From contig CAYVKM010000009.1 of assembly GCA_964452045.1 (NCBI GenBank), positions 1-64,000 on the forward strand: 64,000 nucleotides of DNA, in the 5' to 3' direction. Source of the DNA: CAYVKM01 sp964452045 (GTDB lineage: Bacteria > Calditrichota > Calditrichia > RBG-13-44-9). Numbering within the stretch: position 1 is the first letter of the stretch; the number at the start of each line of letters is the position of its first letter. This document shows positions 35,617 through 43,812 of the stretch, piece after piece. The notes beneath the pieces were generated by a model, which searched no databases, had not been told where the DNA came from, and was given only the letters and a program-made list of their open reading frames with translations. The position numbers and the translations under genes were made by a program.

Positions 35617-36528
35617 TTACATCATCTTTTTTCTTTTCAACATATACCTGATTAAGGCTCTATCGAATGGTTCATCGGTTATGATATTCTGAAAATCGAT
35701 CTGAAAATTAAGACACTCCTTTTGTAAATTATTATAAAACTCATCTATGCGCTGGCGATAGCGCTCCCTCAAAAAGAAGGGTTGGGTTTTCACTTTTTCC
35801 CCGGTCTCCATATCAATAAATGTGGCATCCTGTTTAAAATCAAAAAATTTGTCCTGCGGATCTAATATGTTAAATACCAATATTTCATGGTCATAGTGCC
35901 GAAAATGCTTTAATCCCTGCAGAATTTTTTCCGGATCTTCGTAAAGGAATTCGGTTAATAGGATAATCAATCCCCGGCGTTTGATTTTCTCGGCTAATTC
36001 ATGGAGCGTTTCACTGACATTTGTGGTTTGTCTTTCTAATTTAATTTCATTTAATTCCTTGAGGATAAATTGTAAATATCCGGAGGTTGATTTAGGTGGT
36101 AGAAAGCGGTGTATCTTATTGGAAAAAGTCGCCAGACCTACCGCATCCCTCTGCTTTATTAATAAATAAGACAAAGCGGCAGCCAGATAGGTAGCATATT
36201 GAATTTTTGAGATCTTTTTACTGGCATAGCCCATGGATCCTGAGATATCCAGAATAAGATAGGCTTTGAGATTGGTTTCTTCTTCGTACTGCTTTATATA
36301 AAAACGGTTTGTCCGACCGTAAACCTTCCAGTCTATATCCCGGATATTATCTCCAGGCATATATTGCCGGTGTTCACTAAATTCCACACTAAATCCATGG
36401 TACGGACTCTTGTGCAGGCCAACCAGAAATCCTTCGACAATAAACTTGGCGATTAACTCCAGATTCTTTATAGTCGAAACAACGTCCGGTTGTAAATATT
36501 TTTGAAAATTTAAATTTCTTTGTTCCAT
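35617..36528 (-). CDS. DUF58 family protein (VWA-like)
   Basis: A 303-residue DUF58 protein: GFSVEFSEHRQYMPGDNIRDIDWKVYGR (in parts: EHRQYMPGD, IRDIDWKVYGR) is diagnostic, followed by a VWA-like fold with the MIDAS-type LDISGSMG (about 93-100). Typical DUF58 genes are paired with a MoxR-type AAA ATPase and other VWA genes; here no MoxR gene is in the window, which is unusual. The 24-base motif shared with 8603 lies right in front of its ATG, in the ribosome-binding region. Confidence 0.9.
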   Translation of the reverse strand: MEQRNLNFQKYLQPDVVSTIKNLELIAKFIVEGFLVGLHKSPYHGFSVEFSEHRQYMPGDNIRDIDWKVYGRTNRFYIKQYEEETNLKAYLILDISGSMGYASKKISKIQYATYLAAALSYLLIKQRDAVGLATFSNKIHRFLPPKSTSGYLQFILKELNEIKLERQTTNVSETLHELAEKIKRRGLIILLTEFLYEDPEKILQGLKHFRHYDHEILVFNILDPQDKFFDFKQDATFIDMETGEKVKTQPFFLRERYRQRIDEFYNNLQKECLNFQIDFQNIITDEPFDRALIRYMLKRKKMM

Positions 36529-36529
36529 T

Positions 36530-36553
36530 ATTTACCCAATAGCTATTCTATCC
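36530..36553. repeat. Copy B of the 24-base motif, immediately 5' of the DUF58 gene
   Basis: It matches 8603-8626 at 22 of 24 positions. On the minus strand it ends one base before the DUF58 start codon and includes GGGTAAAT in place of a normal Shine-Dalgarno. It contains the palindrome AATAGCTATT. Confidence 0.5.
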
Positions 36554-36671
36554 GATCAAAAGTAAGAAATTATTTTAGCCGCTAAAATTATTATTTAACT
36601 TAACCTGTAACTTTGAAAATAATCAATACATCCAATGCACGGACTTATGAACAGGAAAAAGGAGTTTTAGT

Positions 36672-37622
36672 ATGACCAAGCAAAAACATTATAAAGTAAT
36701 TATAATAGGATCCGGTGCTGCCGGACTCACCTCGGCGTTGTATGCTTCGCGGGCTAATCTGGAACCCCTGGTCATAGAAGGAATACAGCCAGGTGGTCAG
36801 CTGACGATCACCACCGAAGTCGAAAACTTTCCCGGGTTTCCCGAAGGAATCCAGGGTCCGGATTTAATGGGCCGGATGCATAAACAGGTCGAAAAATTTG
36901 GAACAGAATTTCTTTATGGAACTGTCACCAAAGCAAATCTTTCCAAAAAACCATTCGAACTGGATGTGGAAGGAAATATTTTAACCTGCGATGCATTGAT
37001 AATAGCCTCAGGCGCCAGTGCAAAATTACTGGGTTTGGAATCCGAATCAAGATTAATGGGTCATGGTGTATCCGCCTGTGCTACCTGCGATGGTTTCTTC
37101 TTTACCGGTAAAGAGATAGTAGTAATCGGCGGAGGGGATTCTGCTATGGAAGAGGCTACTTTTCTGACTAAATTTGCTTCTAAGGTTACAATTATTCACC
37201 GGAGAGATGAATTGCGTGCTTCGGCGATAATGGAGGAACGAGCCAGAAAAAATCCAAAAATTGAATTCCTGTGGAATAAACAGATAACTGAATTTTTAGG
37301 ATCAGCCGAATCGGGATTAAATGGTGTTCGTCTAAAGGACACCAAAACCGGGGAAGAATCGGATTTTAAATGCCAGGGCGCTTTCTTGGCCATTGGTCAT
37401 GTCCCAAATACCGAGGTGTTTAAGGGTCAGCTTGAGGTGGATAAAACCGGTTACATTTTGACAAAAGGTAAAAATACTAAAACCAATATAACCGGAGTAT
37501 TTGCTGCAGGGGATGTTCAAGATTCAGTTTACCGACAAGCAATTTCAGCCGCCGGTACCGGTTGTATGGCTGCCCTGGATGCTCAGCATTATCTGGAAGA
37601 ACTGGAATTTCAAAACAGTTAA
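36672..37622 (+). CDS. trxB: Thioredoxin reductase
   Basis: An NADPH-dependent flavoprotein that reduces thioredoxin. It has FAD-binding GSGAAG (13-18), the redox-active CATC (136-139), NADPH-binding GGGDSAMEEA (153-162) and the C-terminal FAD motif GVFAAGDVQD. The length (316) is normal for the low-molecular-weight form. GGAG precedes ATG 36672 by 8 bases. It is followed by a strong terminator and converges on the SelW-type selenoprotein gene, another thiol/selenol redox protein. Confidence 0.97.
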   Translation: MTKQKHYKVIIIGSGAAGLTSALYASRANLEPLVIEGIQPGGQLTITTEVENFPGFPEGIQGPDLMGRMHKQVEKFGTEFLYGTVTKANLSKKPFELDVEGNILTCDALIIASGASAKLLGLESESRLMGHGVSACATCDGFFFTGKEIVVIGGGDSAMEEATFLTKFASKVTIIHRRDELRASAIMEERARKNPKIEFLWNKQITEFLGSAESGLNGVRLKDTKTGEESDFKCQGAFLAIGHVPNTEVFKGQLEVDKTGYILTKGKNTKTNITGVFAAGDVQDSVYRQAISAAGTGCMAALDAQHYLEELEFQNS

Positions 37623-37641
37623 TATTGAAAAAAACTAAATA

Positions 37642-37678
37642 AATAGCCTGATAATTTGTTTTTATCAGGCTATTTTTT
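37642..37678. terminator. Terminator between trxB and selW (bidirectional candidate)
   Basis: The arms AATAGCCTGATAA (37642-37654) and TTATCAGGCTATT (37661-37673) form a 13-bp stem followed by six Ts on the plus strand. It ends trxB and may also serve the convergent selenoprotein gene, though the A/T-run on that side is weaker. Confidence 0.88.
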
Positions 37679-37726
37679 CTATCCTAAATTTAATCTCGTC
37701 AAAGCAGTTTCTAGGAAACTATAATA

Positions 37727-37954
37727 TCACTTTTTTTCTAAAATACTAATTATTTCCTGATTTTGCGGAAAACGATGTTGTCGTTTTTTGGAAAAAATAA
37801 GTTCTCCATCCACAACCACTTCAAATACTCCGCCTCCCGAACGGATAAGTTCAGATTTCTTACCAAATTTTTTCTCAATAACCTCTGCCAGACTGGCAGC
37901 CTGAGGGTAGTAGTTTCACTCTGCACAGTATTCAATTGACATCTTATTAAACAT
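37727..37954 (-). CDS. selW: SelW/Rdx family selenoprotein, in-frame UGA for selenocysteine
   Basis: A 75-residue thioredoxin-fold protein read through one TGA (37916-37918) as Sec13. The N-terminus is MFNKMSIEYCAEU followed by NYYPQAASLAEVIEKKFG, so the UGA falls exactly at the second redox position of the family's CxxC/CxxU motif (Cys10, Sec13). The conserved GGGVFEVVVDGELIFSKK and a C-terminal helix follow, as in SelW/Rdx proteins. AGGTG lies 7 bases before ATG 37954. A SECIS-like hairpin begins 9 bases after the UGA. Without readthrough only 12 residues would be made. It lies 76 bases after the esterase-like lipoprotein gene and converges on trxB. A Cys-to-stop pseudogene is the alternative, but the motif position and hairpin argue against it. 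Confidence 0.88.
37882..37906 (-). promoter_or_regulatory. Bacterial SECIS-like hairpin downstream of the selW UGA
   Basis: The RNA arms CUGCC and GGCAG close a 5-base loop AGUCU, extended below a 4-base bulge by CCU/AGG. The loop starts 21 bases after the UGA and has G at its second position, within the spacing and loop rules known for bacterial SECIS elements. The apical part resembles the E. coli fdhF element (GGUC loop, GC-closed). Confidence 0.75.
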
Positions 37955-38030
37955 ATTTTTCACCTTTAATTCTAATTTATTATTTAAAAAGCATTAACGC
38001 ATTTTTAATTATATGAAAACGAGTGGGCTT

Positions 38031-39425
38031 TTATGGTAAAATAGTCAATAATTTAGTGGCATTTACTGATTGAATATGGAAAACAATATCATAGATTTCC
38101 CTGACATTTACCGGATAAAACAGACTACCCGGATTGCTGACCACATAATTATATCCAATGAATCGCATTAATCTCGTATCATCCAGCCATTCAGATCCGG
38201 GTGGATTTCCCGGATATTTGAGATTCAACATAAAGACCGAACTCCCGGCTTCGTGAAAATAAGCTTCATAACTATCGGCTGGTGGCGGTTCTGCCTCATG
38301 AATACAGGGATTACCTACCGAAAATATTTCCGGATCTTCCGAAGCCGAATTAAATTTTCCATCATAAAAACTGAAACCGATTATTTTAAACTGATCTCCA
38401 TACTTGCTTTTTAACTGAGACCCAAGATTGCCGGCAAAATTTCCCAGATAACCACTATGCGAAAAAAGAATAATTTTTGAATCCGGCCCATTACGATTCA
38501 ATAAATATTCAATGTTTTCTACCATATAGGAAAATCTTAATGTAGGATCTTTGGAACGAGAAACCTCCTCTGTTTGCAAAATAAAATAGGCGTTCTGAAG
38601 AGCAAAAGCATATTCTTCAGGTGATGATAAATTTACATATTTCTCCTGATTATTCTTAAGCGTATCATACATAGCAACCACATATTGGCGACAAAATTGG
38701 CGGAGGTAATTTTTGATAAATGGATAATGAAAAAAATGTATTCTAAAATAAATATAGGTTGAGGCAGCCAGAACCGCATTTGCTGAATCAACTTCACTTA
38801 GGTAATTTATTACATTGCTTATTGCTCCATAAGGATATAATATGTCAAATCCACCAAAATAAATGATTGGTTCATTTGGTTGACCGGCATTCTCAATTTG
38901 CATCCACTTTACTATATTAGTCATTTCTTCCGTATCCCACGTCCACAACCAAAGTCCACGTATTAGGAATTTTAGTATACCCTTGCCTGTAAGAATATAG
39001 TCATTGATGTAATCACATTCTGTAAAATTTGCCTGAAGCGCAAAAATATTAAAATTCTTTTCCCGTATCAGAAATTCGACAATCCTCTGACTGACCGTGA
39101 AAAATTCATGCGTTCCGTAATTTGACATCGTGAGGGCAACAATCCGGGCGTCACCAATCATCTCATTCAATGGTAGCAAATCTGAATAATTTCCAGTAAA
39201 TTCGGTAGTATCCAAAGCAATTACGTTATTTTGAAGCCAGGTTTTATCCTCCGGTGAAATTGGGTTATTTTGATTAGGTGATGTTGGAGCAGAGTTTTCG
39301 GGAGTACAGGAAACCATCAAAATCAACATTGAACACATCATCACAAAAAAAATGCATTTATTCCCGTATTTTCGATTGAATAAAAGAAAAAATTCGGAAT
39401 ACTTCTTCTTATCAGGAGGTGCCAT
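38031..39425 (-). CDS. Erythromycin-esterase-family lipoprotein, catalytic residues lost
   Basis: A 464-residue protein with a signal peptide and lipobox LMVSC (Cys40), so probably lipid-anchored. The body fits the erythromycin esterase family: ARIVALTMSNYGTHEFF (93-109), NFTECDYINDYILTGKG, YFGGFDIL (189-196) and IILFSHSGYLGN (318-329). Family members normally read LGEATHGTHEF at the first site; here Glu and His are Met100 and Tyr103. The later HNxH is HSGY (His323 kept, second His replaced by Tyr326). It is therefore unlikely to be an active esterase of the known mechanism. It overlaps the upstream lipoprotein gene by 14 bases. Confidence 0.85.
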   Translation of the reverse strand: MAPPDKKKYSEFFLLFNRKYGNKCIFFVMMCSMLILMVSCTPENSAPTSPNQNNPISPEDKTWLQNNVIALDTTEFTGNYSDLLPLNEMIGDARIVALTMSNYGTHEFFTVSQRIVEFLIREKNFNIFALQANFTECDYINDYILTGKGILKFLIRGLWLWTWDTEEMTNIVKWMQIENAGQPNEPIIYFGGFDILYPYGAISNVINYLSEVDSANAVLAASTYIYFRIHFFHYPFIKNYLRQFCRQYVVAMYDTLKNNQEKYVNLSSPEEYAFALQNAYFILQTEEVSRSKDPTLRFSYMVENIEYLLNRNGPDSKIILFSHSGYLGNFAGNLGSQLKSKYGDQFKIIGFSFYDGKFNSASEDPEIFSVGNPCIHEAEPPPADSYEAYFHEAGSSVFMLNLKYPGNPPGSEWLDDTRLMRFIGYNYVVSNPGSLFYPVNVREIYDIVFHIQSVNATKLLTILP

Positions 39426-40293
39426 AGTGAACTCTTAAATTAGATTTTATAAATAACAGACCGTTATTCCGCCGAATTGGCCAATCCAGATATGATTTGG
39501 TTAATTCAATCGGATCCTGATTAAAATGGGCAAGGAGCGCTTCGGGAACATCTTCCTGTTCAATCCAAATAATTGGAACAATTTCATATAGTCCGATAGG
39601 AAAACTGCAATAATCGTGTTGATAGTATGCCACCATCGAATGTATTCCGGGTTGAAAAATCTTTGTCTGTGCTCTAGCACTATTTACTTTCTTAATGGTA
39701 AACTCATCCTGTTGATCCTCTTTGCCATGAAAAATTATCCCATTGAGTGTCTCATCCAGATCATAATAACCCATAATACTCACTGGTTTTGACTGGACTG
39801 TTAACCTGATATTAACTTTTATTAAACCATTATAGCAGGTCATTATGAGCTCCGGTGAAACCAGCACATTAATATCCACCAATTTTTCAAGAACGATGGG
39901 CAATTTGAGTCTGCCTTTTTCATTGATATCAGCACTGGCATAAACAAATTCTCCATTTCTGATCACCACCGAAGCAGAATCCAATTCATAATTTACCATA
40001 TAAAAAAAGAGATTAAAAAGTCCTGTAACGCTCCCCCCGGCCTGGCTGGCTTTGGGAGGCAGCGTTAATTCAAATTCACCATCATTGTTCGTACGGGTAT
40101 ATATATCGTACTCCTGTAACCAGACAAAAACGTCCTGAGGAGAATTTTGATCGTTTAATTGCACTTTACCTTTAACGGTCCTGCGCGAGGTTTCTATATC
40201 ACCTGAATCCGAAAATGGATTCTGGGTACATTGAATCATTAGTATAACCACAACCATGAGAACAATTTCTTTGATGGTCAAATATTTACTCAT
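39412..40293 (-). CDS. Lipoprotein with carboxypeptidase-regulatory-like domain
   Basis: A 293-residue protein, not recognised as a named family. It has a signal peptide and lipobox-like MIQC (Cys about 22). The next 80 residues (VKGKVQLNDQNSPQDVFVWLQEYDIYTRTNNDGEFELTLP, in parts) look like a carboxypeptidase-regulatory beta-sandwich, as found at the start of many FCB surface proteins. The remainder is beta-rich. It sits 18 bases after the TonB-dependent receptor and overlaps the esterase-like gene, so all three should be made together at the outer membrane. A partner role in ligand capture is inference. Confidence 0.8.
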   Translation of the reverse strand: MSKYLTIKEIVLMVVVILMIQCTQNPFSDSGDIETSRRTVKGKVQLNDQNSPQDVFVWLQEYDIYTRTNNDGEFELTLPPKASQAGGSVTGLFNLFFYMVNYELDSASVVIRNGEFVYASADINEKGRLKLPIVLEKLVDINVLVSPELIMTCYNGLIKVNIRLTVQSKPVSIMGYYDLDETLNGIIFHGKEDQQDEFTIKKVNSARAQTKIFQPGIHSMVAYYQHDYCSFPIGLYEIVPIIWIEQEDVPEALLAHFNQDPIELTKSYLDWPIRRNNGLLFIKSNLRVHYGTS

Positions 40294-40311
40294 TTTAATT
40301 CAACCTTATAA

Positions 40312-42561
40312 TTAATATTGAAAACCCAGGGTTACATAATATCGTCGGTCCCTGAGTGCCAAACCACCGATATCGAATTTAGTATCCAAAATATTCCTGA
40401 TACTGCCATTCACAAACAGTTTGGCTTTGTAGACTTCTATCATTTTGCTTAGATGAAAGTCAATATTTTGATATTCTGGTAAAGTAATTTCAGAGAGTAC
40501 ACCCGAATTCTGTCTGATCCATCCGGTTTGCTCACTTTCCCTGAAAGCAAAAATCTGCGCCGAATATCCGGCATGATCAAAATATACGGATACCGTTCTT
40601 TTAAAATCTGACTTAAATGGGAACGCGGATTTTTCACTGATCGAATATTTTGAAATACCAACCTCAACCGACAATTTCTTATTCAGCAAAAAGACGGTTG
40701 GTTTTGCCTCAATTCCCGAAATTCCAGCAGTTTTTACATTATCATAAAAGGATATTGGTAAACCGGGGATATAATAAGTTCTGAATTTGTTTTCGTAGGA
40801 ATTCTTAAAATAACTGACCTCAATCTGCCAGCCATCCACATTGACCTTATTTTTAATTTCCCGGATTATCTTGAATCCAATGTCGAAACTACGATTAATC
40901 TCGGGTTCAAGCTTGGTCTGGTCGGATGGTAAATTGGTGATTAATCGTGGTGAACTGATTTGCTGAAGAAGGGTAGGAAATTTAATGTTAGTCCCATAAT
41001 TCATAAAGGCATCAAAAGCAAATTTGCCCAATCCGCCGCCTAAATGCGTCGAAAATTTCCAGAGGAGTGCATCCCAGGAATTATTACCAAATATCCCCGT
41101 GGAATCCATACTACCGGAAGGATCTCTTAATTCTGCGGCCAACTGATCGTCTTTTACGTTATCGTACCTCACACTAAAATCAAAATCTGAAAAATCGACA
41201 AAATCACTACCAGTAGGTCCCTTAAATTTCGAAATAAAGGCAATCCCATGATGATCTCTTTGGATCTTTCCTTGCTCCAATCCCAATTGCGGTTCTGCTA
41301 AAGATCCCCGGTCATCAGTAAACTGGAGTTTGCCCCGCTGATACTGATAAGCCAGGCGCCATTCGAAATAATTATACTCTATGGCCTTGTCGAAATTTAG
41401 ATGAATCGCCCGGTTTTCTATATCCCTCTCCAGTAAATTATAACCAGTCAAAAGAAATTCTGTCTCATCCAGCCACTGATAGGCTACAGAAAGTTTAACC
41501 TTGCTCAATTTATATAGAGTCCCATCGAATTTTGCAGAGAGTAATTGATTATAATTTAAGATGCTTTCATTATCCCGGGTATCCTGATAGTCGAGCTTAC
41601 TCCTTAGATAGAGCAAGCTGACCGATGAAGGATTCTTATTTTCCGGATTTTTTGATAGATCATAAAGAACCGACGCGGTATGAAATTCCGATTTATTTAC
41701 CAGGGCAAGGCTTGTAAAATCCGAATATCTGCGGGTGGAGCCGCCTTTACGAATACTATAATTCAAATGTAATTTATTAAATCCGTAATTAACACCGGCA
41801 TTCCAAATTCCGGAATCGTAACTCCCGAATTGTTGTTTGAAACGAATATTATAATCACGAAAAACTTTCGGAACAATATTGATCACCCCGGAAAATGCTT
41901 CCGGACCAAATATTGCTGTATTACTGCCTTTTATAATTTCAAAACGATCCACATCATCCAGATCGATCAGGGCCAGATTAAATACATTATCATATAAATT
42001 GTTAAGCTTTATGCCGTCATATAGTACAAGGACTTCATCGGGATTGCCCCCACGGATCGCTGCAGTTTTTCTACCGCTGATTTCCTCTTCCACCTGTACA
42101 CTCTGATCGGTTCGAAGCAGGTCACCAGCATCAATAAATCCTTTAAGCTCAAACTGGCGGGCTTCATAAAGGGTAACCGTCTGGGGCAAATCTTTCTCGA
42201 TTTCGATCTTTTCCCGAGTGGCTTCAACTTCAATTGCGGGAAGGGGAATGACTCGCTCGGTAAGATAGATGTTTGAATTTATTTGCAGATCGGCCACGCT
42301 TCGTTTTAGTGTATCATAGCCGACATGTTGAAAAACAAGTATTGTCTGGTCAGTCGCCCGCGGAATACGCAGAAGGAACTTTCCGGAAATGTTGGTAACC
42401 GTTCCAATATCCTGGTCCTCCACATAAACATTTACTCCGCAAATTTCATAACGAGTGTTGATGTCTCTTACTTTGCCCTCCAGAACAACTCCCTGACCCA
42501 GCAGGAATCGGAAACAAATTAAAAGAGAAAGGAACAAATAGTGATACTTTACTGTTGACAT
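40312..42561 (-). CDS. TonB-dependent outer-membrane receptor
   Basis: A 749-residue receptor: signal peptide (about 1-22), a carboxypeptidase-type regulatory domain (24-105; GKVRDINTRYEICGVNVYVED), a plug domain (about 125-235; LLRTDQSVQV, AAIRGGNPDEVLVLYDGIKLNN, VDRFEIIKGSNTAIFGPEAFSGVINIV as separate elements) and a C-terminal 22-strand-type barrel ending in Tyr after alternating aromatic strands (YYVTLGFQY). No ligand can be read from the sequence; siderophore, cobalamin, peptide and sugar uptake are all possible. Two lipoprotein genes follow directly. The divergent hflK gene shares the upstream region. Confidence 0.93.
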   Translation of the reverse strand: MSTVKYHYLFLSLLICFRFLLGQGVVLEGKVRDINTRYEICGVNVYVEDQDIGTVTNISGKFLLRIPRATDQTILVFQHVGYDTLKRSVADLQINSNIYLTERVIPLPAIEVEATREKIEIEKDLPQTVTLYEARQFELKGFIDAGDLLRTDQSVQVEEEISGRKTAAIRGGNPDEVLVLYDGIKLNNLYDNVFNLALIDLDDVDRFEIIKGSNTAIFGPEAFSGVINIVPKVFRDYNIRFKQQFGSYDSGIWNAGVNYGFNKLHLNYSIRKGGSTRRYSDFTSLALVNKSEFHTASVLYDLSKNPENKNPSSVSLLYLRSKLDYQDTRDNESILNYNQLLSAKFDGTLYKLSKVKLSVAYQWLDETEFLLTGYNLLERDIENRAIHLNFDKAIEYNYFEWRLAYQYQRGKLQFTDDRGSLAEPQLGLEQGKIQRDHHGIAFISKFKGPTGSDFVDFSDFDFSVRYDNVKDDQLAAELRDPSGSMDSTGIFGNNSWDALLWKFSTHLGGGLGKFAFDAFMNYGTNIKFPTLLQQISSPRLITNLPSDQTKLEPEINRSFDIGFKIIREIKNKVNVDGWQIEVSYFKNSYENKFRTYYIPGLPISFYDNVKTAGISGIEAKPTVFLLNKKLSVEVGISKYSISEKSAFPFKSDFKRTVSVYFDHAGYSAQIFAFRESEQTGWIRQNSGVLSEITLPEYQNIDFHLSKMIEVYKAKLFVNGSIRNILDTKFDIGGLALRDRRYYVTLGFQY

Positions 42562-42625
42562 GGTCGAGTTCCGTTGAACTCTAAATAAAGTTTTAGTAAA
42601 CCTGCTATTCTATTTATTTTCAGTT

Positions 42626-42642
42626 AGGTGCTCAAATCACCT
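42626..42642. promoter_or_regulatory. Short inverted repeat in the TonB-receptor / hflK intergenic region
   Basis: AGGTG-N7-CACCT lies 65 bases before the receptor start and about 190 bases before hflK. It could be an operator for the receptor operon. No regulator is identified. Confidence 0.3.
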
Positions 42643-42707
42643 GTTTGGTACAAGATTAAAATTCAATTGATAAATTGCAACTAAAACTTATTATTGTATC
42701 AAAGAGG

Positions 42708-42713
42708 TATAAT
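42708..42713 (+). promoter_or_regulatory. Possible -10 element for hflKC
   Basis: A perfect TATAAT stands 116 bases upstream of the hflK start codon. A good -35 at 16-18 bases is not evident, so this is only a candidate. Confidence 0.3.
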
Positions 42714-42828
42714 CTTTATATTTTTATATGTGATTAGAATATTTAACTTTCTCAAAATTCCCTACGAGATTTATTCATCGTTGTTACAATAATCAAATGA
42801 AAATAGAATAAAAAAATTGGAGGATTCT

Positions 42829-43812
42829 ATGCAAGATAATATGCCATTTGATCTGAACAAATTCCGACCCCCTAACCTGAATTCTAAAATGATTCAGTGG
42901 ATTGCCATCGGAATTGTTTTGCTCGTTTTAATTTTCACCTCATTCTTTACCATTGGGCCGGAAGAAGTCGGCGTCATATTACGGTTTGGTAAATTTGCCC
43001 GAATTGTCGATCCCGGCTTAAATTTTAAACTGCCTTTCGGTATTGAAACGCTGGACAAAGTTCCAGTAGAAAGGCAACTAAAACAGGAATTTGGTTTCAG
43101 AACCGCGGAACCGGGTGTAAGAACGCAGTATGCCACTCGGGGTTACGAGGGCGAATCCCTAATGTTAACCGGGGATTTAAATGCGGCGGAAGTCGAATGG
43201 ATTGTTCAGTTTAGGGTGGCTGATCCATATAAATTTTTATTTAAGGTTCGCAATGCTGTTCAGACCTTCCGGGATATGAATGAAGCTGTAATGAGAGAAA
43301 TAGTTGGCGACCGCAGCATAAATGAGGTATTGACTGTCGGCCGTGTGGAAATTGCGAATACAGTAACGGAAATGCTGCAGGAGTTATGTGATCAGTATGA
43401 AACAGGAATAAAAGTAGACCAGGTTGTTTTGCAGGATGTCAATCCTCCCGATCCGGTAAAGCCTGCCTTTAACGAGGTCAATGAGGCCCAGCAAGAAAGG
43501 GAAAAACTTATCAACCAGGCGAAATCCGAATATAACAAGGTAATTCCAAAAGCCCGCGGAGATGCAGACCGAATAATTGAGGAAGCAAAAGGTTATGCGG
43601 TTAAAAGAGTAAATGAAGCCAAGGGAGATGCTTCCAGATTCACTTCTGTTTTCAGGGAATATCAGAAAGCTCCGGAGGTAACCAGACAAAGAATTTACCT
43701 GGAAACAATGAATGATATATTACCAAAGGTGGGCAGAAAATTAGTGACCGACGAAAAAAGTGCGGGAATATTACCGCTGTTTAATCTAAGCAAGGAGGGC
43801 CCACAACAATGA
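42829..43812 (+). CDS. hflK: HflK, FtsH-protease modulator subunit
   Basis: A 327-residue SPFH/band-7 protein with one N-terminal membrane helix (about 25-45). It forms, with HflC, the periplasmic cage that regulates the FtsH protease. VGVILRFGKFARIVDPGLNFKLPF (in parts) and VQFRVADPYKFLF are HflK-like; the C-terminal half is the charged helix QQEREKLINQAKSEYN. The start is ATG 42829, with GGAGG 5 bases upstream; the in-frame TTG at 42817 overlaps this ribosome site and was rejected. Its stop overlaps hflC's ATG by 4 bases. Confidence 0.95.
   Translation: MQDNMPFDLNKFRPPNLNSKMIQWIAIGIVLLVLIFTSFFTIGPEEVGVILRFGKFARIVDPGLNFKLPFGIETLDKVPVERQLKQEFGFRTAEPGVRTQYATRGYEGESLMLTGDLNAAEVEWIVQFRVADPYKFLFKVRNAVQTFRDMNEAVMREIVGDRSINEVLTVGRVEIANTVTEMLQELCDQYETGIKVDQVVLQDVNPPDPVKPAFNEVNEAQQEREKLINQAKSEYNKVIPKARGDADRIIEEAKGYAVKRVNEAKGDASRFTSVFREYQKAPEVTRQRIYLETMNDILPKVGRKLVTDEKSAGILPLFNLSKEGPQQ

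Noticed and set aside
37750..37935. 61-codon open frame on the minus strand overlapping the SelW region
   Set aside because: It is a shifted frame with no family resemblance and no ribosome site; the correct frame is the SelW frame with UGA as selenocysteine.
38031..39425. Calling the esterase-like lipoprotein a macrolide-resistance enzyme
   Set aside because: The catalytic Glu and His residues of the family are replaced, so resistance by ester hydrolysis is not supported.
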